The notes under the pieces: model-generated | Told to the model about the DNA's origin: nothing | The model's database searches: none | What the model saw: the letters and a program-made list of their open reading frames with translations, nothing else | From: Chryseobacterium sp. JV274 | GTDB taxonomy: Bacteria > Bacteroidota > Bacteroidia > Flavobacteriales > Weeksellaceae | Length of the DNA stretch: 64,000 bases | Direction of reading: 5' to 3' | NCBI RefSeq assembly: GCF_903969135.1 | Contig: NZ_LR824569.1 | Location: forward strand, 2,997,001-3,061,000 | Part shown: one piece after another, positions 35,381 through 45,127 of the stretch | Position numbering within the stretch: position 1 is the stretch's first letter | Layout of the letters: each line of letters starts with the position of its first letter | Program-made: the position numbers and the translations under genes

Positions 35381-36055
35381 TTGAGCGGAATCTTATATTT
35401 TGTTCCCACACCTGTTGGGAATCTGGAAGATATGACTTTCAGGGCGGTAAATGTCCTTAAAGAAGTTGATTATATTTTATGTGAAGACACCAGAACTTCC
35501 GGAATACTTTTAAAACATTTTGAAATCTCAAAGCCTTTAAAATCTTATCATTTACATAATGAACACCAGGCAACGGAGAAAGTAATTACAGACCTTAAAA
35601 ACGGTCAGAATATCGCTATTATTACCGATGCGGGAACTCCCGGTATTTCGGATCCGGGATATTTGCTGGCAAAAGCAGGAGCAGACAATAATATTGATAT
35701 GATCTGCCTTCCCGGAGCAACAGCTCTCATTCCTGCACTTGTAGTTTCAGGACTTCCCAATAATGAATTTTTATTTGCGGGTTTTTTACCACAGAAAAAA
35801 GGCAGACAGACAAAGCTTAAGCAGCTTGCTGAAGAAAAAAAGACCATCGTTCTTTACGAAAGTCCCCATAAAATCAATACAACGCTGGAGCAGATAAAAG
35901 AATTCTTCGGAGAGGAAACTAAAGTAAGCTTAAGTCGTGAGATCTCTAAAAAATTTGAGGAAACCAAACGGGGAACAATCAATGAATTAATTGAATTTTC
36001 CAAGAGTAAAACATTAAAAGGAGAGATCGTTCTTATTGTCAACAATTCTATTTAA
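35381..36055 (+). CDS. rsmI: 16S rRNA 2'-O-methyltransferase RsmI
   Basis: A 224-residue SAM methyltransferase of the tetrapyrrole-methylase fold: LYFVPTPVGNLEDMTFRA (6-23), CEDTRTSGILL, ITDAGTPGISDPG and CLPGATALIPALV. It methylates C1402 of 16S rRNA at the 2'-O. The start is a TTG two bases after the preceding stop; no ATG upstream of the conserved LYFVPTP can serve, so TTG is the best choice. It forms an operon with the acidic repeat gene and the WG-repeat gene. Confidence 0.93.
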   Translation: MSGILYFVPTPVGNLEDMTFRAVNVLKEVDYILCEDTRTSGILLKHFEISKPLKSYHLHNEHQATEKVITDLKNGQNIAIITDAGTPGISDPGYLLAKAGADNNIDMICLPGATALIPALVVSGLPNNEFLFAGFLPQKKGRQTKLKQLAEEKKTIVLYESPHKINTTLEQIKEFFGEETKVSLSREISKKFEETKRGTINELIEFSKSKTLKGEIVLIVNNSI

Positions 36056-36061
36056 TTTTTC

Positions 36062-37573
36062 TTGAAAAAATTAGTCTTTGTATTATGTTCTGTAGTCTGT
36101 ACAGCACAGACCAACCAATATATGAAAGTGATCCTGTCAAAAAAGACAGGGAAGGAGGTGACTTCCTATTCAGACGGATATGGAACGGTTTACGATTCGG
36201 GTTCTAAAAAGCAGGGAATCATAGACTCTTTAGGAACCATTACCTTTGAATCTCCTTACAGAGGAGGAATTTTACATATTTTTAAAAACAGATTTATTCT
36301 TTATTCTGAAGATGGCAATAATAGAAAATCAGCCATTATTAACGAAAAAGGGAAGGAATTCATTGCTTTGGATGATCAGGAATTCAATACACCCTGGTGG
36401 AGCAAAGACCGTATTATTTCTTCGAAACAGGATAAAGAAGCCGTCTATGATTATAATGGGAAAGAAATTATTCCTTATGCTGAAAAAATCCGTTTTTCGG
36501 GAAAGAACAGATTCTTTGTTTTAAAAGATAAAAAATGGTTTCTGTATGACCTTGACGGAAAACAGCTCAGCAGCCGCGAATTTAAAGAAGATTACAGCTT
36601 TGAATATGGCAAAGCACTGATCATTAATGAAGAAAATGAGAGTGAAATCATAGGAAATAACGGTCAGACCCTGCATAAATTTTCAAAACAGGTGGTAGAT
36701 ATCAATGCATATCCTTATCTGATTACTAAAAATAAAAGTACAGGAAAATATGGTTTGATAGATGCAGAAGAAAATACAATTGCAGAGGAAATCTTTAATG
36801 ATATCACACCGGAATACTTTGGCAGAAAAGAATACATCTACCTCATAAAAAATGGAAAAACAACGGTATTCAATAAAAAAGATAAGAAGCTGTATTCCCA
36901 GACTTTTAAATATGTAAATCCTTTATTGAGTAATTTCTTCAGTGTTTATAACGATAAAGTAAAAAAATCCGGAATTGTTGATCTGGAAGGGAATATTATT
37001 TTTCCTCTGGAATACGATTTTATTAAGGCTTTTAGCATTTCCGGAAAAGATTTTATCTATCTTAAAAAAGGAACTGAAGAACAATTCCTGGATAAGGATA
37101 TTAAAAATATTGTTGGAGAAGGAGTACAGATTTTAGGCTTTTATCCGGACAATCTTATTATTGGAAAACAGGATCGTTACTATAGGTTTTCTGTGAAGGA
37201 TGGCTCAACGGCAGAGCTGAAGAATATCAGTGAAATCAGAAATGAAGACGTTGAATATTTTAATCCGCTTAATCAGTATTCAAAACCATTGGTATGTAAA
37301 AATACAAACAATTTATATGGTATTCTGGATGGGAAAGGAACGGAAATTGTTCCCTTTATTTACGAAGATATCATTACATTCGGGAATGCTGAGAACGAAA
37401 TTGTGGTAAAGAAAGAAGGAAAATTCGGAGTTTCAAACTTTCAGAATGAGCCTTTGAAGGAGATTATTTATGATAAATATTTCTGGCAGAAAGAAGTACT
37501 GAAGCTGGATAGAAGCAAAAAAACAGACTTTATTTATTTCACGAGATTTAAAAATAATCCTGTTCAGCTTTGA
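36062..37573 (+). CDS. WG-repeat secreted protein
   Basis: A 503-residue protein with an N-terminal signal (LVFVLCSVVCTAQ). The body consists of repeats with the WG-repeat rhythm, for example KYGLIDAEENTIAEEIFNDI, KSGIVDLEGNIIFPLEYDFI, LYGILDGKGTEIVPFIYEDI and KFGVSNFQNEPLKEIIYDK. WG repeats form beta-propeller-like modules of unknown function in secreted Bacteroidetes proteins. Its start is TTG, 7 bp after rsmI, giving MKKLVFVL. No function is established. Confidence 0.8.
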   Translation: MKKLVFVLCSVVCTAQTNQYMKVILSKKTGKEVTSYSDGYGTVYDSGSKKQGIIDSLGTITFESPYRGGILHIFKNRFILYSEDGNNRKSAIINEKGKEFIALDDQEFNTPWWSKDRIISSKQDKEAVYDYNGKEIIPYAEKIRFSGKNRFFVLKDKKWFLYDLDGKQLSSREFKEDYSFEYGKALIINEENESEIIGNNGQTLHKFSKQVVDINAYPYLITKNKSTGKYGLIDAEENTIAEEIFNDITPEYFGRKEYIYLIKNGKTTVFNKKDKKLYSQTFKYVNPLLSNFFSVYNDKVKKSGIVDLEGNIIFPLEYDFIKAFSISGKDFIYLKKGTEEQFLDKDIKNIVGEGVQILGFYPDNLIIGKQDRYYRFSVKDGSTAELKNISEIRNEDVEYFNPLNQYSKPLVCKNTNNLYGILDGKGTEIVPFIYEDIITFGNAENEIVVKKEGKFGVSNFQNEPLKEIIYDKYFWQKEVLKLDRSKKTDFIYFTRFKNNPVQL

Positions 37574-37644
37574 TAAAAATCTAAATAATTATCAAAATAA
37601 TCCAGTATTTTAACAATTTAAATGGGTTGAATAACAATTTATAA

Positions 37645-37652
37645 TATCTTTG
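37645..37652 (+). promoter_or_regulatory. fabG -7 promoter box
   Basis: TATCTTTG matches TAnnTTTG. It predicts a leader of about 85 nt that contains small inverted repeats (AATTCCGGATAGGAATT and TCAGCT-GTCACA-AGCTGA). Confidence 0.5.
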
Positions 37653-37744
37653 CAAACCGTTTAATTCCGGATAGGAATTGTAAAAATTATAAGTGTCAGC
37701 TGTCACAAGCTGAATGAGTTAAAAGAAAATAATTATCAATAGAT

Positions 37745-38488
37745 ATGAAAATATTAGAAGGAAAAGTAGCACTAATTACCGGAGCTACAAGAGGAATCGG
37801 TAAAGGTATCGCTGAAATGTTTGCTCAGCAAGGGGCAAAAGTAGCATTTACCTACGCTGGCTCTGTAGACAAAGCAAAAGAATTAGAAGCAGCTTTAAGT
37901 TCTGTAACCCAAATTAAGGGATATCAGTCTGACGCATCAGATTATGATGCTGCCCAGAAATTGGTGGAAGATGTGATGGCAGAGTTCGGGCAGATTGATA
38001 TTTTAATAAACAATGCAGGGATTACAAAAGATAACCTGTTATTGAGAATGTCCAAAGAAGATTGGGATAAAGTAATCAAAGTAAATTTAGATTCAGTTTT
38101 TAATCTTACCAAAGCGGTAATCAAACCGATGATGAAGGCCAGATCTGGATCTATCATCAATATGACTTCTGTAGTAGGAGTGAAAGGAAATGCCGGACAA
38201 GCCAACTATGCAGCTTCTAAAGCAGGTGTAATAGGATTTACAAAATCTGTGGCACTGGAATTAGGATCAAGAAATATCAGATGTAATGCTATTGCTCCAG
38301 GATTTATTGAAACTGAAATGACAGCCGTTCTGGATGAAAAAACGGTTCAGGGATGGAGAGAGGAAATTCCAATGAAAAGAGGAGGGCAACCTGCAGATAT
38401 CGCAAATGCATGTGTATTCCTGGGCAGCGAAATGTCAGCTTACATTACCGGACAAACGTTAAATGTTGACGGTGGAATGTTAACTTAG
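37745..38488 (+). CDS. fabG: 3-oxoacyl-ACP reductase FabG
   Basis: A 247-residue SDR: GATRGIGKG cofactor loop, NNAGITKDNLLLRM and catalytic YAASKAGV (Tyr-x3-Lys). The C-terminal INVDGGM-type ending reads LNVDGGMLT. It reduces 3-oxoacyl-ACP in type II fatty-acid synthesis with NADPH. It is immediately followed, after 3 bp, by a DUF6056 membrane gene. It has its own promoter, separate from the WG-repeat gene. Confidence 0.94.
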   Translation: MKILEGKVALITGATRGIGKGIAEMFAQQGAKVAFTYAGSVDKAKELEAALSSVTQIKGYQSDASDYDAAQKLVEDVMAEFGQIDILINNAGITKDNLLLRMSKEDWDKVIKVNLDSVFNLTKAVIKPMMKARSGSIINMTSVVGVKGNAGQANYAASKAGVIGFTKSVALELGSRNIRCNAIAPGFIETEMTAVLDEKTVQGWREEIPMKRGGQPADIANACVFLGSEMSAYITGQTLNVDGGMLT

Positions 38489-38491
38489 AAA

Positions 38492-39811
38492 ATGAAAAAA
38501 GTACAGAATATAGTATTATTCTTGTCGATTTTAATAGGCGTCGGTCTGGCATACATTAGTTTTTTTAATGTATATCAGACCGATGATTATTTCTGGTCCT
38601 ATACAACCAGAAAAGCAGGATTGCTGCAAAGTTTTATAGATACCTATACAACATGGGGCGGAAGGTATTTCGGGTATTCAATTAATATGTTTAATCCAGT
38701 CTTTTACGACAGCAATACGATTCTCCCGAAAATATATCCTGTTTTCTTACTACTTTCCTTTATTGGAATTTCAGCATTAAATTTTAAAGAATATTTCAAC
38801 TATTCTCTGAAAGAATCCCTCAAAAAAGGATTTCTTCTGTTTTTCTTTTATACAGTGCTTCTTGTAAGCTTACCAGAACATTACTTCTGGATCACAGGTT
38901 CCAATGTCTATTTCGTTCCTGTTATTTTATCCGGGATCTTACTTTATTTTTTCAAAAAATATCAGGATACAAAACAGAAAATATGGTTTTACCTTTCAGT
39001 TTTGTTTATCATCATTCTGATGGGTTCTAATGAAATTCTGGCATTGATTCTTGAAGGCCTCCTGTTAGTATCTTATTATCAGAAACGGAATAAAGAAAGC
39101 CTGTTTCTGGTACTGTTAGGAACCGTTTTTTTGCTAGCATGTTTTCTTGCACCAGGAAATTTCAACAGAATGGGAGAGGTAGAAAGAGGAATTGTAAAAT
39201 GGCTGAAAAGAATTGCTCTTTTTGGTGCTGATACATTCTATGTAGGATTAAAAGTTATTGCAGTACTTCCATTATTTATTAAAGTTTTTGAAGAAGAACT
39301 CAAAAAGATCACTGCCCAAATTACATTGAAAAAAGCAGTTCTATTTTGGTCTGTTTCATTGATTCCCTTGTTATTTACGAGCTATATTCTCACCTCTATT
39401 GCAAGACAGTTTGAAAGTATACTCTTTTATTTTTTGCTTACTTTTTCTCTGTTAGTATATTTTAAATTTGAAAAAATTAAAAAATTCTGGTGGATTTCTC
39501 TGTTCATTATTTTTCTTCCTGAACTTAAAATTTTCCCGGAAAAATATGATTATTTTAATATTGATTTTAATGGTGAAAATATTATGATGGAACTTGTGAC
39601 TACAGATTTGAAAGAATATGAGAGAGAAATGAACGAAAGAGTAGATATTATCAAAAACTCTCCTCAAGACTCTGTTGTAGTAGATAAAATAAAAGAGATT
39701 CCGAGAATTTTATATTTCGATGAAATGGCTTCAGAAAAAGAACAGGAAACCTATGTAAATGATCAGCTCCAAAAATACTTTAACAAAAAATATATCAGAA
39801 CAAAAGAATAA
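38492..39811 (+). CDS. DUF6056-family integral membrane protein
   Basis: A 439-residue protein with about ten hydrophobic helices, a DDYFWSY motif after the first helix (51-57 region as QTDDYFWSYTTRK) and WGGRYFGYSINMF. These features resemble membrane-embedded glycosyltransferases of the GT-C type, in which the early acidic pair is catalytic. It is annotated here as DUF6056 by recollection of that pattern. It is co-transcribed with fabG (3 bp gap). The C-terminal 80 residues are soluble and charged. The substrate is unknown. Confidence 0.75.
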   Translation: MKKVQNIVLFLSILIGVGLAYISFFNVYQTDDYFWSYTTRKAGLLQSFIDTYTTWGGRYFGYSINMFNPVFYDSNTILPKIYPVFLLLSFIGISALNFKEYFNYSLKESLKKGFLLFFFYTVLLVSLPEHYFWITGSNVYFVPVILSGILLYFFKKYQDTKQKIWFYLSVLFIIILMGSNEILALILEGLLLVSYYQKRNKESLFLVLLGTVFLLACFLAPGNFNRMGEVERGIVKWLKRIALFGADTFYVGLKVIAVLPLFIKVFEEELKKITAQITLKKAVLFWSVSLIPLLFTSYILTSIARQFESILFYFLLTFSLLVYFKFEKIKKFWWISLFIIFLPELKIFPEKYDYFNIDFNGENIMMELVTTDLKEYEREMNERVDIIKNSPQDSVVVDKIKEIPRILYFDEMASEKEQETYVNDQLQKYFNKKYIRTKE

Positions 39812-39814
39812 AAT

Positions 39815-39845
39815 AAAGGCTTTAGATAATAATTCTAAAGCCTTT
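39815..39845. terminator. bidirectional terminator between DUF6056 gene and guaC
   Basis: The stem AAAGGCTTTAGA/TCTAAAGCCTTT is followed by TATTATG with nearby T runs; it can end both converging genes. Confidence 0.75.
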
Positions 39846-39860
39846 ATTATGTTTTTATTT

Positions 39861-40901
39861 TTAGTCTTTAAAAACCTGATTTTCCTGTTCCTGAACACGG
39901 ATAAAAGTGGTTCTCTTGGAAAGCTCTTTAAGTTTTGAAGCGCCTACATAAGTACAGGTAGACCGTACACCTCCCAAAATATCTTTTACGGTGTCTGCTA
40001 CAGGACCTTTATACGCGGCTTTCACAGTTTTGCCTTCAGAGGAACGGTATTCTGCTACACCTCCGGAATGCTTATCCATTGCAGTTTTGGAACTCATCCC
40101 ATAGAAAAGACGGTATTTTTTCCCATTTTCTTCAATCATTTCTCCACCGCTTTCATCATGACCGGCAAACATTCCACCCAGCATTACGAAATCTGCGCCG
40201 CCTCCAAAAGCTTTTGCAACATCGCCGGGAACTTTACATCCGCCATCAGCGATGATATGTCCGCCTAAACCATGGGCAGCATCAGCACATTCAATAATAG
40301 CAGAAAGCTGAGGATATCCTACTCCTGTTTTTACTCTGGTAGTACAAACTGATCCAGGGCCAATTCCTACCTTTATGATATCGGCACCTACAAGAAGCAG
40401 CTCTTCTACCATTTCTCCGGTAACGACATTTCCAGCGATAATGATTTTATCCGGAAAATTAGCTCTTGCCTTCTTCACAAATCCAACGAAATGCTCAGAA
40501 TAACCATTGGCTACATCAATGCAGAGAAATTCAATTTTTGGATGCTTTTCAAGGATTAGTCTTATTTTTTCTTCATCGGCTTTTCCTGTTCCTGTGCTTA
40601 AGGCAATATATTGATAAATACTTTCAGGCTGACTCTGTAGAAACTGATCCCATTGCTCGGGGGTGTAATGTTTGTGAACAGCTGTGATAATTTTTTCTTT
40701 TGCCAGCTCTACAGCCATTTCAAAAGTTCCTACGGTATCCATATTGGCGGCAATTACCGGAACACCTGTCCATTTTTTCTTAGTATGTTTAAAGGTAAAC
40801 TCTCTTTGTAAATCAACTTCTGACCTGGATTTTAAAGTAGAACGCTTAGGGCGGAACATTACATCCTTGAACCCCAGTTTTATGTCATATTCTATACGCA
40901 T
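39861..40901 (-). CDS. guaC: GMP reductase
   Basis: A 346-residue IMPDH/GMPR-family TIM barrel. [15 protein letters not shown] opens the barrel and [21 protein letters not shown] carries the catalytic Cys. The C-terminus has [11 protein letters not shown], typical of GMP reductase rather than IMPDH (no CBS domains). It converts GMP to IMP with NADPH, releasing ammonia. It is divergent from the Lgt-like operon. Confidence 0.93.
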   Translation of the reverse strand: MRIEYDIKLGFKDVMFRPKRSTLKSRSEVDLQREFTFKHTKKKWTGVPVIAANMDTVGTFEMAVELAKEKIITAVHKHYTPEQWDQFLQSQPESIYQYIALSTGTGKADEEKIRLILEKHPKIEFLCIDVANGYSEHFVGFVKKARANFPDKIIIAGNVVTGEMVEELLLVGADIIKVGIGPGSVCTTRVKTGVGYPQLSAIIECADAAHGLGGHIIADGGCKVPGDVAKAFGGGADFVMLGGMFAGHDESGGEMIEENGKKYRLFYGMSSKTAMDKHSGGVAEYRSSEGKTVKAAYKGPVADTVKDILGGVRSTCTYVGASKLKELSKRTTFIRVQEQENQVFKD

Positions 40902-40949
40902 TTTGTAATTATTTGTCAGAATAAAGGTAGTGAATAATCTGAAATAGTG

Positions 40950-40957
40950 TATTTTTG
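40950..40957 (+). promoter_or_regulatory. -7 box of the Lgt-like/radical SAM operon
   Basis: TATTTTTG ends 5 bp before the ATG, so transcription would start at or near the start codon, giving a leaderless mRNA. The -33 element is weak. Confidence 0.45.
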
Positions 40958-40962
40958 AAATA

Positions 40963-41718
40963 ATGGATTTTCCTGTAACATTTCATATTTTCGGCAAAAC
41001 AATTCTTGCACATCCACTTTTTGAGGCTGGAGGTATGTTTTTGGGTATGAGATATTATTTTTATTTGAAACGCAAGTCCAAAGAAAAACTTTCTTTCAAC
41101 ACCTCGGCTGCAGTTTTAATAGGGGCTACTGCTGGTGCTCTGATAGGTTCCAAGCTGATTGGTAATCTTGAAAACCCTTATACCTTATTTGAGAATTTTA
41201 CAATCAAAAAGTTTTGGTCAAACAATACCATTGTCGGAGGCCTGGCCTTTGGATTATTGGGAGTAGAGCTGGCAAAGAAGATAGTGCATCATAAAGAAAG
41301 CACAGGAGATCTTATTGTTTTTCCTCTGATATTTGCTATTATTATAGGTAGAATAGGGTGTTTTCTCACTGGTATTTATGAAGAAACATATGGCATCCCT
41401 ACTGATTCTGTTTTTGGAATGCATTTAGGAGACCAATACCTCAGGCATCCAGTTGCTTTGTATGAAATAGCTTTTTTAATTCTTCTGTGGGTGGGGTTAA
41501 AATATATTCAAAATCATAAGAAATACCCTTCCGGTTTTATTTTTCAGCTGTTTATGGTCAGCTATTTTACGTTTAGATTCTTTTTAGATTTTATAAAACC
41601 AAGGGCAGAGATCATGGGAAATATGGGTACAATTCAAATGGTCTGTATTTGCGTAATTATTTACTACATTTATAAAATCAAAAATACCAAGCCTTTATAT
41701 TTAAAATATTCAAGATGA
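40963..41718 (+). CDS. degenerate Lgt-family (prolipoprotein diacylglyceryl transferase-like) membrane protein
   Basis: A 251-residue membrane protein with about seven hydrophobic segments and the Lgt architecture: [11 protein letters not shown] (HGG region), [11 protein letters not shown] (GRxGNF region, with the essential Arg129 kept) and HPVALYE in place of HPTQLYE. The catalytic-type His of the HGG motif is Val91 here and the GNF Asn is Cys. It is therefore a paralogue, probably not the housekeeping lipoprotein enzyme, and may handle another lipid head group. It overlaps the next gene by 4 bp (ATGA) and the radical SAM gene follows, so the three are one operon. Confidence 0.8.
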   Translation: MDFPVTFHIFGKTILAHPLFEAGGMFLGMRYYFYLKRKSKEKLSFNTSAAVLIGATAGALIGSKLIGNLENPYTLFENFTIKKFWSNNTIVGGLAFGLLGVELAKKIVHHKESTGDLIVFPLIFAIIIGRIGCFLTGIYEETYGIPTDSVFGMHLGDQYLRHPVALYEIAFLILLWVGLKYIQNHKKYPSGFIFQLFMVSYFTFRFFLDFIKPRAEIMGNMGTIQMVCICVIIYYIYKIKNTKPLYLKYSR

Positions 41719-41948
41719 AAACTTTAACTATTTTAGAAGTCGGCAATCTGGCAGGTTTAGTCGTAATTATCGTTGGTGCAATTATTTTGGTTGCACTGGT
41801 TATTTCCCTTATTATCACTGTTATAACAAAACTTATTTACGAAAGAAAGGGAGACCGGAAATTTACCAAGAAACAATTTATTCAGACAATGCTTATATCC
41901 CTTCTGATCTGTGGATTGATCAGTGGTTATATTTGCGGAGGACTTTAA
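41715..41948 (+). CDS. small two-helix membrane protein in the Lgt-like operon
   Basis: A 77-residue protein with two long hydrophobic segments (about 10-41 and 58-76) around a basic loop with ERKGDRKFTKKQF. It shares a start/stop overlap with the Lgt-like gene and ends 10 bp before the radical SAM start. I do not recognise a family. The context suggests an accessory or scaffold for a membrane-lipid modification step, which is inference. Confidence 0.7.
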   Translation: MKTLTILEVGNLAGLVVIIVGAIILVALVISLIITVITKLIYERKGDRKFTKKQFIQTMLISLLICGLISGYICGGL

Positions 41949-41958
41949 AAATTTTGCT

Positions 41959-43362
41959 ATGCCAGTAAGAAATTATACCTATTACGATTATACAATCAGT
42001 CTTTGCCCGGAATGTCTTAAAAGGGTGGGCGCCAAGATCATTATTGAGGATGAAACTGTTTTTATGACCAAAAGATGCCCTGATCATGGTTTTTTTAAAA
42101 CAAAAATAGCTTCAGATGTGCATTATTATAAAAACATCAGAAACTATAATAAAGCTTCTGAAATACCTTTACATTTCGGAACCGATGTAGAATATGGCTG
42201 CCCTTATGATTGTGGACTATGCGTAGATCATGAACAGCATAGCTGTCTTTCTATTGTAGAAGTTACAGATCGTTGTAATCTGACTTGTCCCACATGTTAT
42301 GCGATGTCCTCTCCACATTATGGAAGTCATAGGAGTCTGGAGGAAATAGAGGCTATGTTTGATGTTATTGTAAAAAATGAAGGTGAACCGGATGTAGTGC
42401 AAATCAGTGGAGGAGAACCTACAATTCATCCGGAGTTTTTCAAAATCATGGATATTGCCAAGTCAAAACCAATCAAACATCTGATGCTGAATACCAACGG
42501 AATCAGAATTGCCAATGATCCGGGATTTGCTGAAAGATTGGCAACTTATGCCCCGGAGTTTGAAATATATCTTCAGTTTGATTCATTTAAACCTGAAGTA
42601 CTGCAAGATTTCAGAGGAAAGGATCTTACTGCAGTCAGAATGAAAGCACTGGAAAAACTTAATGAGCTTAATCTTTCTACTACATTGGTTATTGTCCTTC
42701 AAAAAGACAAAAATATTGATGAAATAGGAAAAATTATAGAATTTGCCTTGAAGCAGAAATGTGTTAGAGGAATTACCTTCCAACCCGTTGAAATTGCTGG
42801 AAGAAACAGGGAAGATTCTGCCCATGAAAAGATTACTCTAACTGAGGTAAGACAGGAAATAATCAATCAGTTTCCGCTATTAAATTCTGATGATATTATT
42901 CCGGTACCATGTAATCCGGATGCTCTGGCTATGGGTTATATATTAAAACTTCAGGACGAAACGATTCCTTTAACCAGATATATCAATCCTGCAGATCTTC
43001 TGAATAATGAATCAAGAAATACTATTGTTTACGAACAGGATAAGGGATTACATATGCAACTGCTGGATATATTCAGTACGGGGATTTCTGTAGATAAAGT
43101 TCAGCCCAAGGTAAATCAGTTACTATGTTGTCTACCCGAAGTTTGTGCGCCGGATCTTGATTATGATAACCTGTTTAGAATAATCATTATGAATTTTATG
43201 GATGCACATGATTTTGATGTAAGAGCAGTGAAAAAATCATGCGTACACATTGTCAATAAAGACCTGAAGTTAATACCCTTTGAAACAATGAATCTTTTCT
43301 ATAGAGATGAAAAAAAGGCTTATCTTGAAGAACTCAGAAAAGAAGATAAAGTATTATTTTGA
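41959..43362 (+). CDS. radical SAM enzyme related to tetraether lipid synthase (MJ0619/Tes-like)
   Basis: A 467-residue protein. The radical SAM CxxxCxxC is Cys106, Cys110 and Cys113 in RCNLTCPTCY. Upstream there is a zinc-ribbon-like CPEC...RCPDH (16, 19, 40) and YGCPYDCGLCVDHEQHSC (Cys81, 85, 88, 96), and downstream LLCCLPEVCAPDLDYDNL. This multi-Cys layout matches MJ0619/Tes-type enzymes, which form C-C bonds between lipid tails in archaea and carry auxiliary metal clusters. Lipid coupling here is inferred from family plus the Lgt-like partner. The start MPVRNYTYYD is an ATG; a longer upstream reading has no support. Confidence 0.82.
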   Translation: MPVRNYTYYDYTISLCPECLKRVGAKIIIEDETVFMTKRCPDHGFFKTKIASDVHYYKNIRNYNKASEIPLHFGTDVEYGCPYDCGLCVDHEQHSCLSIVEVTDRCNLTCPTCYAMSSPHYGSHRSLEEIEAMFDVIVKNEGEPDVVQISGGEPTIHPEFFKIMDIAKSKPIKHLMLNTNGIRIANDPGFAERLATYAPEFEIYLQFDSFKPEVLQDFRGKDLTAVRMKALEKLNELNLSTTLVIVLQKDKNIDEIGKIIEFALKQKCVRGITFQPVEIAGRNREDSAHEKITLTEVRQEIINQFPLLNSDDIIPVPCNPDALAMGYILKLQDETIPLTRYINPADLLNNESRNTIVYEQDKGLHMQLLDIFSTGISVDKVQPKVNQLLCCLPEVCAPDLDYDNLFRIIIMNFMDAHDFDVRAVKKSCVHIVNKDLKLIPFETMNLFYRDEKKAYLEELRKEDKVLF

Positions 43363-43375
43363 ACAGTATAAAAAT

Positions 43376-43401
43376 AAAGCGTGAAATTAATTTCACGCTT
43401 T
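43376..43401. terminator. bidirectional terminator after the radical SAM gene and surE
   Basis: The palindrome AAAGCGTGAAATT/AATTTCACGCTTT lies between two converging stop codons with flanking A and T tracts. Confidence 0.8.
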
Positions 43402-43422
43402 TATTATCATTAATTTCCGGGT

Positions 43423-44211
43423 TTATTTTACTTCTTTAACGCTTTCAAAAGTCATCACTTCTTCCAGTGTTTTCATGTATTCGTATGCCGTAAGGTCAAA
43501 CTTTACCGGAACAATGGAAATATATCCGTTAGCCAAAGCTGTCTCATCAGCATCTTCGGAATCATCCATATTGTTGAAATAACCGGTCAGCCAGTAATAT
43601 TTTTTACCGTGCGGGTTTATTCTTTCATCAAAGCTTTCTTCCCATTTTGCATGAGCCTGTTTACACACTTTTACACCTTTTATTTCTTCAGCCGGAAGTT
43701 TAGGAATATTCACATTCAGGACAATACCTTTTGGCATTGGGTTTTCCAGGGTTCTTCTTACGATATTCTGGATAAATTCTTTAGCCTGGGTAAAATCAGC
43801 TTCCCAGCTGAAGTCCAGTAATGAGAATCCTATCGCAGGAATTCCTTCTACACCTGCTTCTACAGCAGCGGACATTGTTCCCGAATAGATCACATTAATA
43901 GAAGAATTTGCTCCGTGATTGATTCCTGAAACTACAATATCAGGTCTTCTTTTCAGAATTTTATCAAGAGCCATTTTTACACAGTCTACAGGAGTTCCGC
44001 TGCAAGAAAAATCAGTCTGCGGACCATCCAGAGTAACTTCTTCGTAGCTTAGCGTAGAATTAATGGTAATAGCGTGGCCTTTTCCACTTTGAGGAGAGTT
44101 GGGGGCTACAACAACTACTTCTCCGATTTCATTCATAAAACTGATAAGATTTCTGATACCAGGAGCTGTAATTCCATCATCATTAGTAACCAGAATAAGT
44201 GGTCTTTCCAT
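43423..44211 (-). CDS. surE: 5'/3'-nucleotidase SurE
   Basis: A 262-residue SurE: LVTNDDGITAPGI (7-19) with the metal-binding Asp pair, VVAPNSPQSGKGHAIT, GTPVDCVKMAL and SGINHGANSSINVIYSGTMSAA. It dephosphorylates nucleoside monophosphates in the cytoplasm and is often stress-linked. It stands alone on the minus strand. Confidence 0.95.
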   Translation of the reverse strand: MERPLILVTNDDGITAPGIRNLISFMNEIGEVVVVAPNSPQSGKGHAITINSTLSYEEVTLDGPQTDFSCSGTPVDCVKMALDKILKRRPDIVVSGINHGANSSINVIYSGTMSAAVEAGVEGIPAIGFSLLDFSWEADFTQAKEFIQNIVRRTLENPMPKGIVLNVNIPKLPAEEIKGVKVCKQAHAKWEESFDERINPHGKKYYWLTGYFNNMDDSEDADETALANGYISIVPVKFDLTAYEYMKTLEEVMTFESVKEVK

Positions 44212-44612
44212 AAATTATCTTTAATATTTTTTATTCAAATAGAGTGAATTTGTTCATTTAAGAATTGAACAAATAGATTTTCAACACATCAAATGTAGGT
44301 AAAAATAAGACGTGATAAAACAGCTGTTTTATTATTAATTGTTGTGAATTCAGAATAGAGATTGCCCTATTTTAATTAAAAAATGAGGCTGTGAGCAGGA
44401 AAAAAGAAAAGTTTAAAGTTTAGAAAATAAATTAAGAATGAAGAAAAATTAATACATTGATTTGATCTCACATTCTCAAATATTAATTCCTGTTTCATTA
44501 ATGGCCTCAGTACTTTACAGGTGCTTTTTCAGAAAGAATCTTATACTTCATCTGAAAAGCACCTGCTAAGCCTGATGGTTGTTCAATTTAAGTGGTTGTA
44601 CAAAATAATAAA
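44212..44612. other. intergenic region upstream of surE with a long inverted repeat
   Basis: About 400 bases. The notable element is the inverted repeat at 44518-44565. The remainder is AT-rich and holds no supportable gene; the surE promoter must lie near its left end. Confidence 0.5.
44518..44565. repeat. long inverted repeat near the small membrane protein gene
   Basis: CAGGTGCTTTTTCAGA and TCTGAAAAGCACCTG form a 15-bp stem with one extra T, separated by 17 bp. There is no T tract after it on either strand, so it is not a standard terminator. It could be a mobile-element end, an RNA hairpin or a binding site. Confidence 0.5.

Positions 44613-45127
<515 letters not shown>

Noticed and set aside
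41959..43362. Annotation as 7,8-dihydro-6-hydroxymethylpterin dimethyltransferase
   Set aside because: That name comes from an older proposal for the same radical SAM family. The Cys layout and the Lgt-like partner fit lipid chemistry better, and no folate or pterin gene is nearby.
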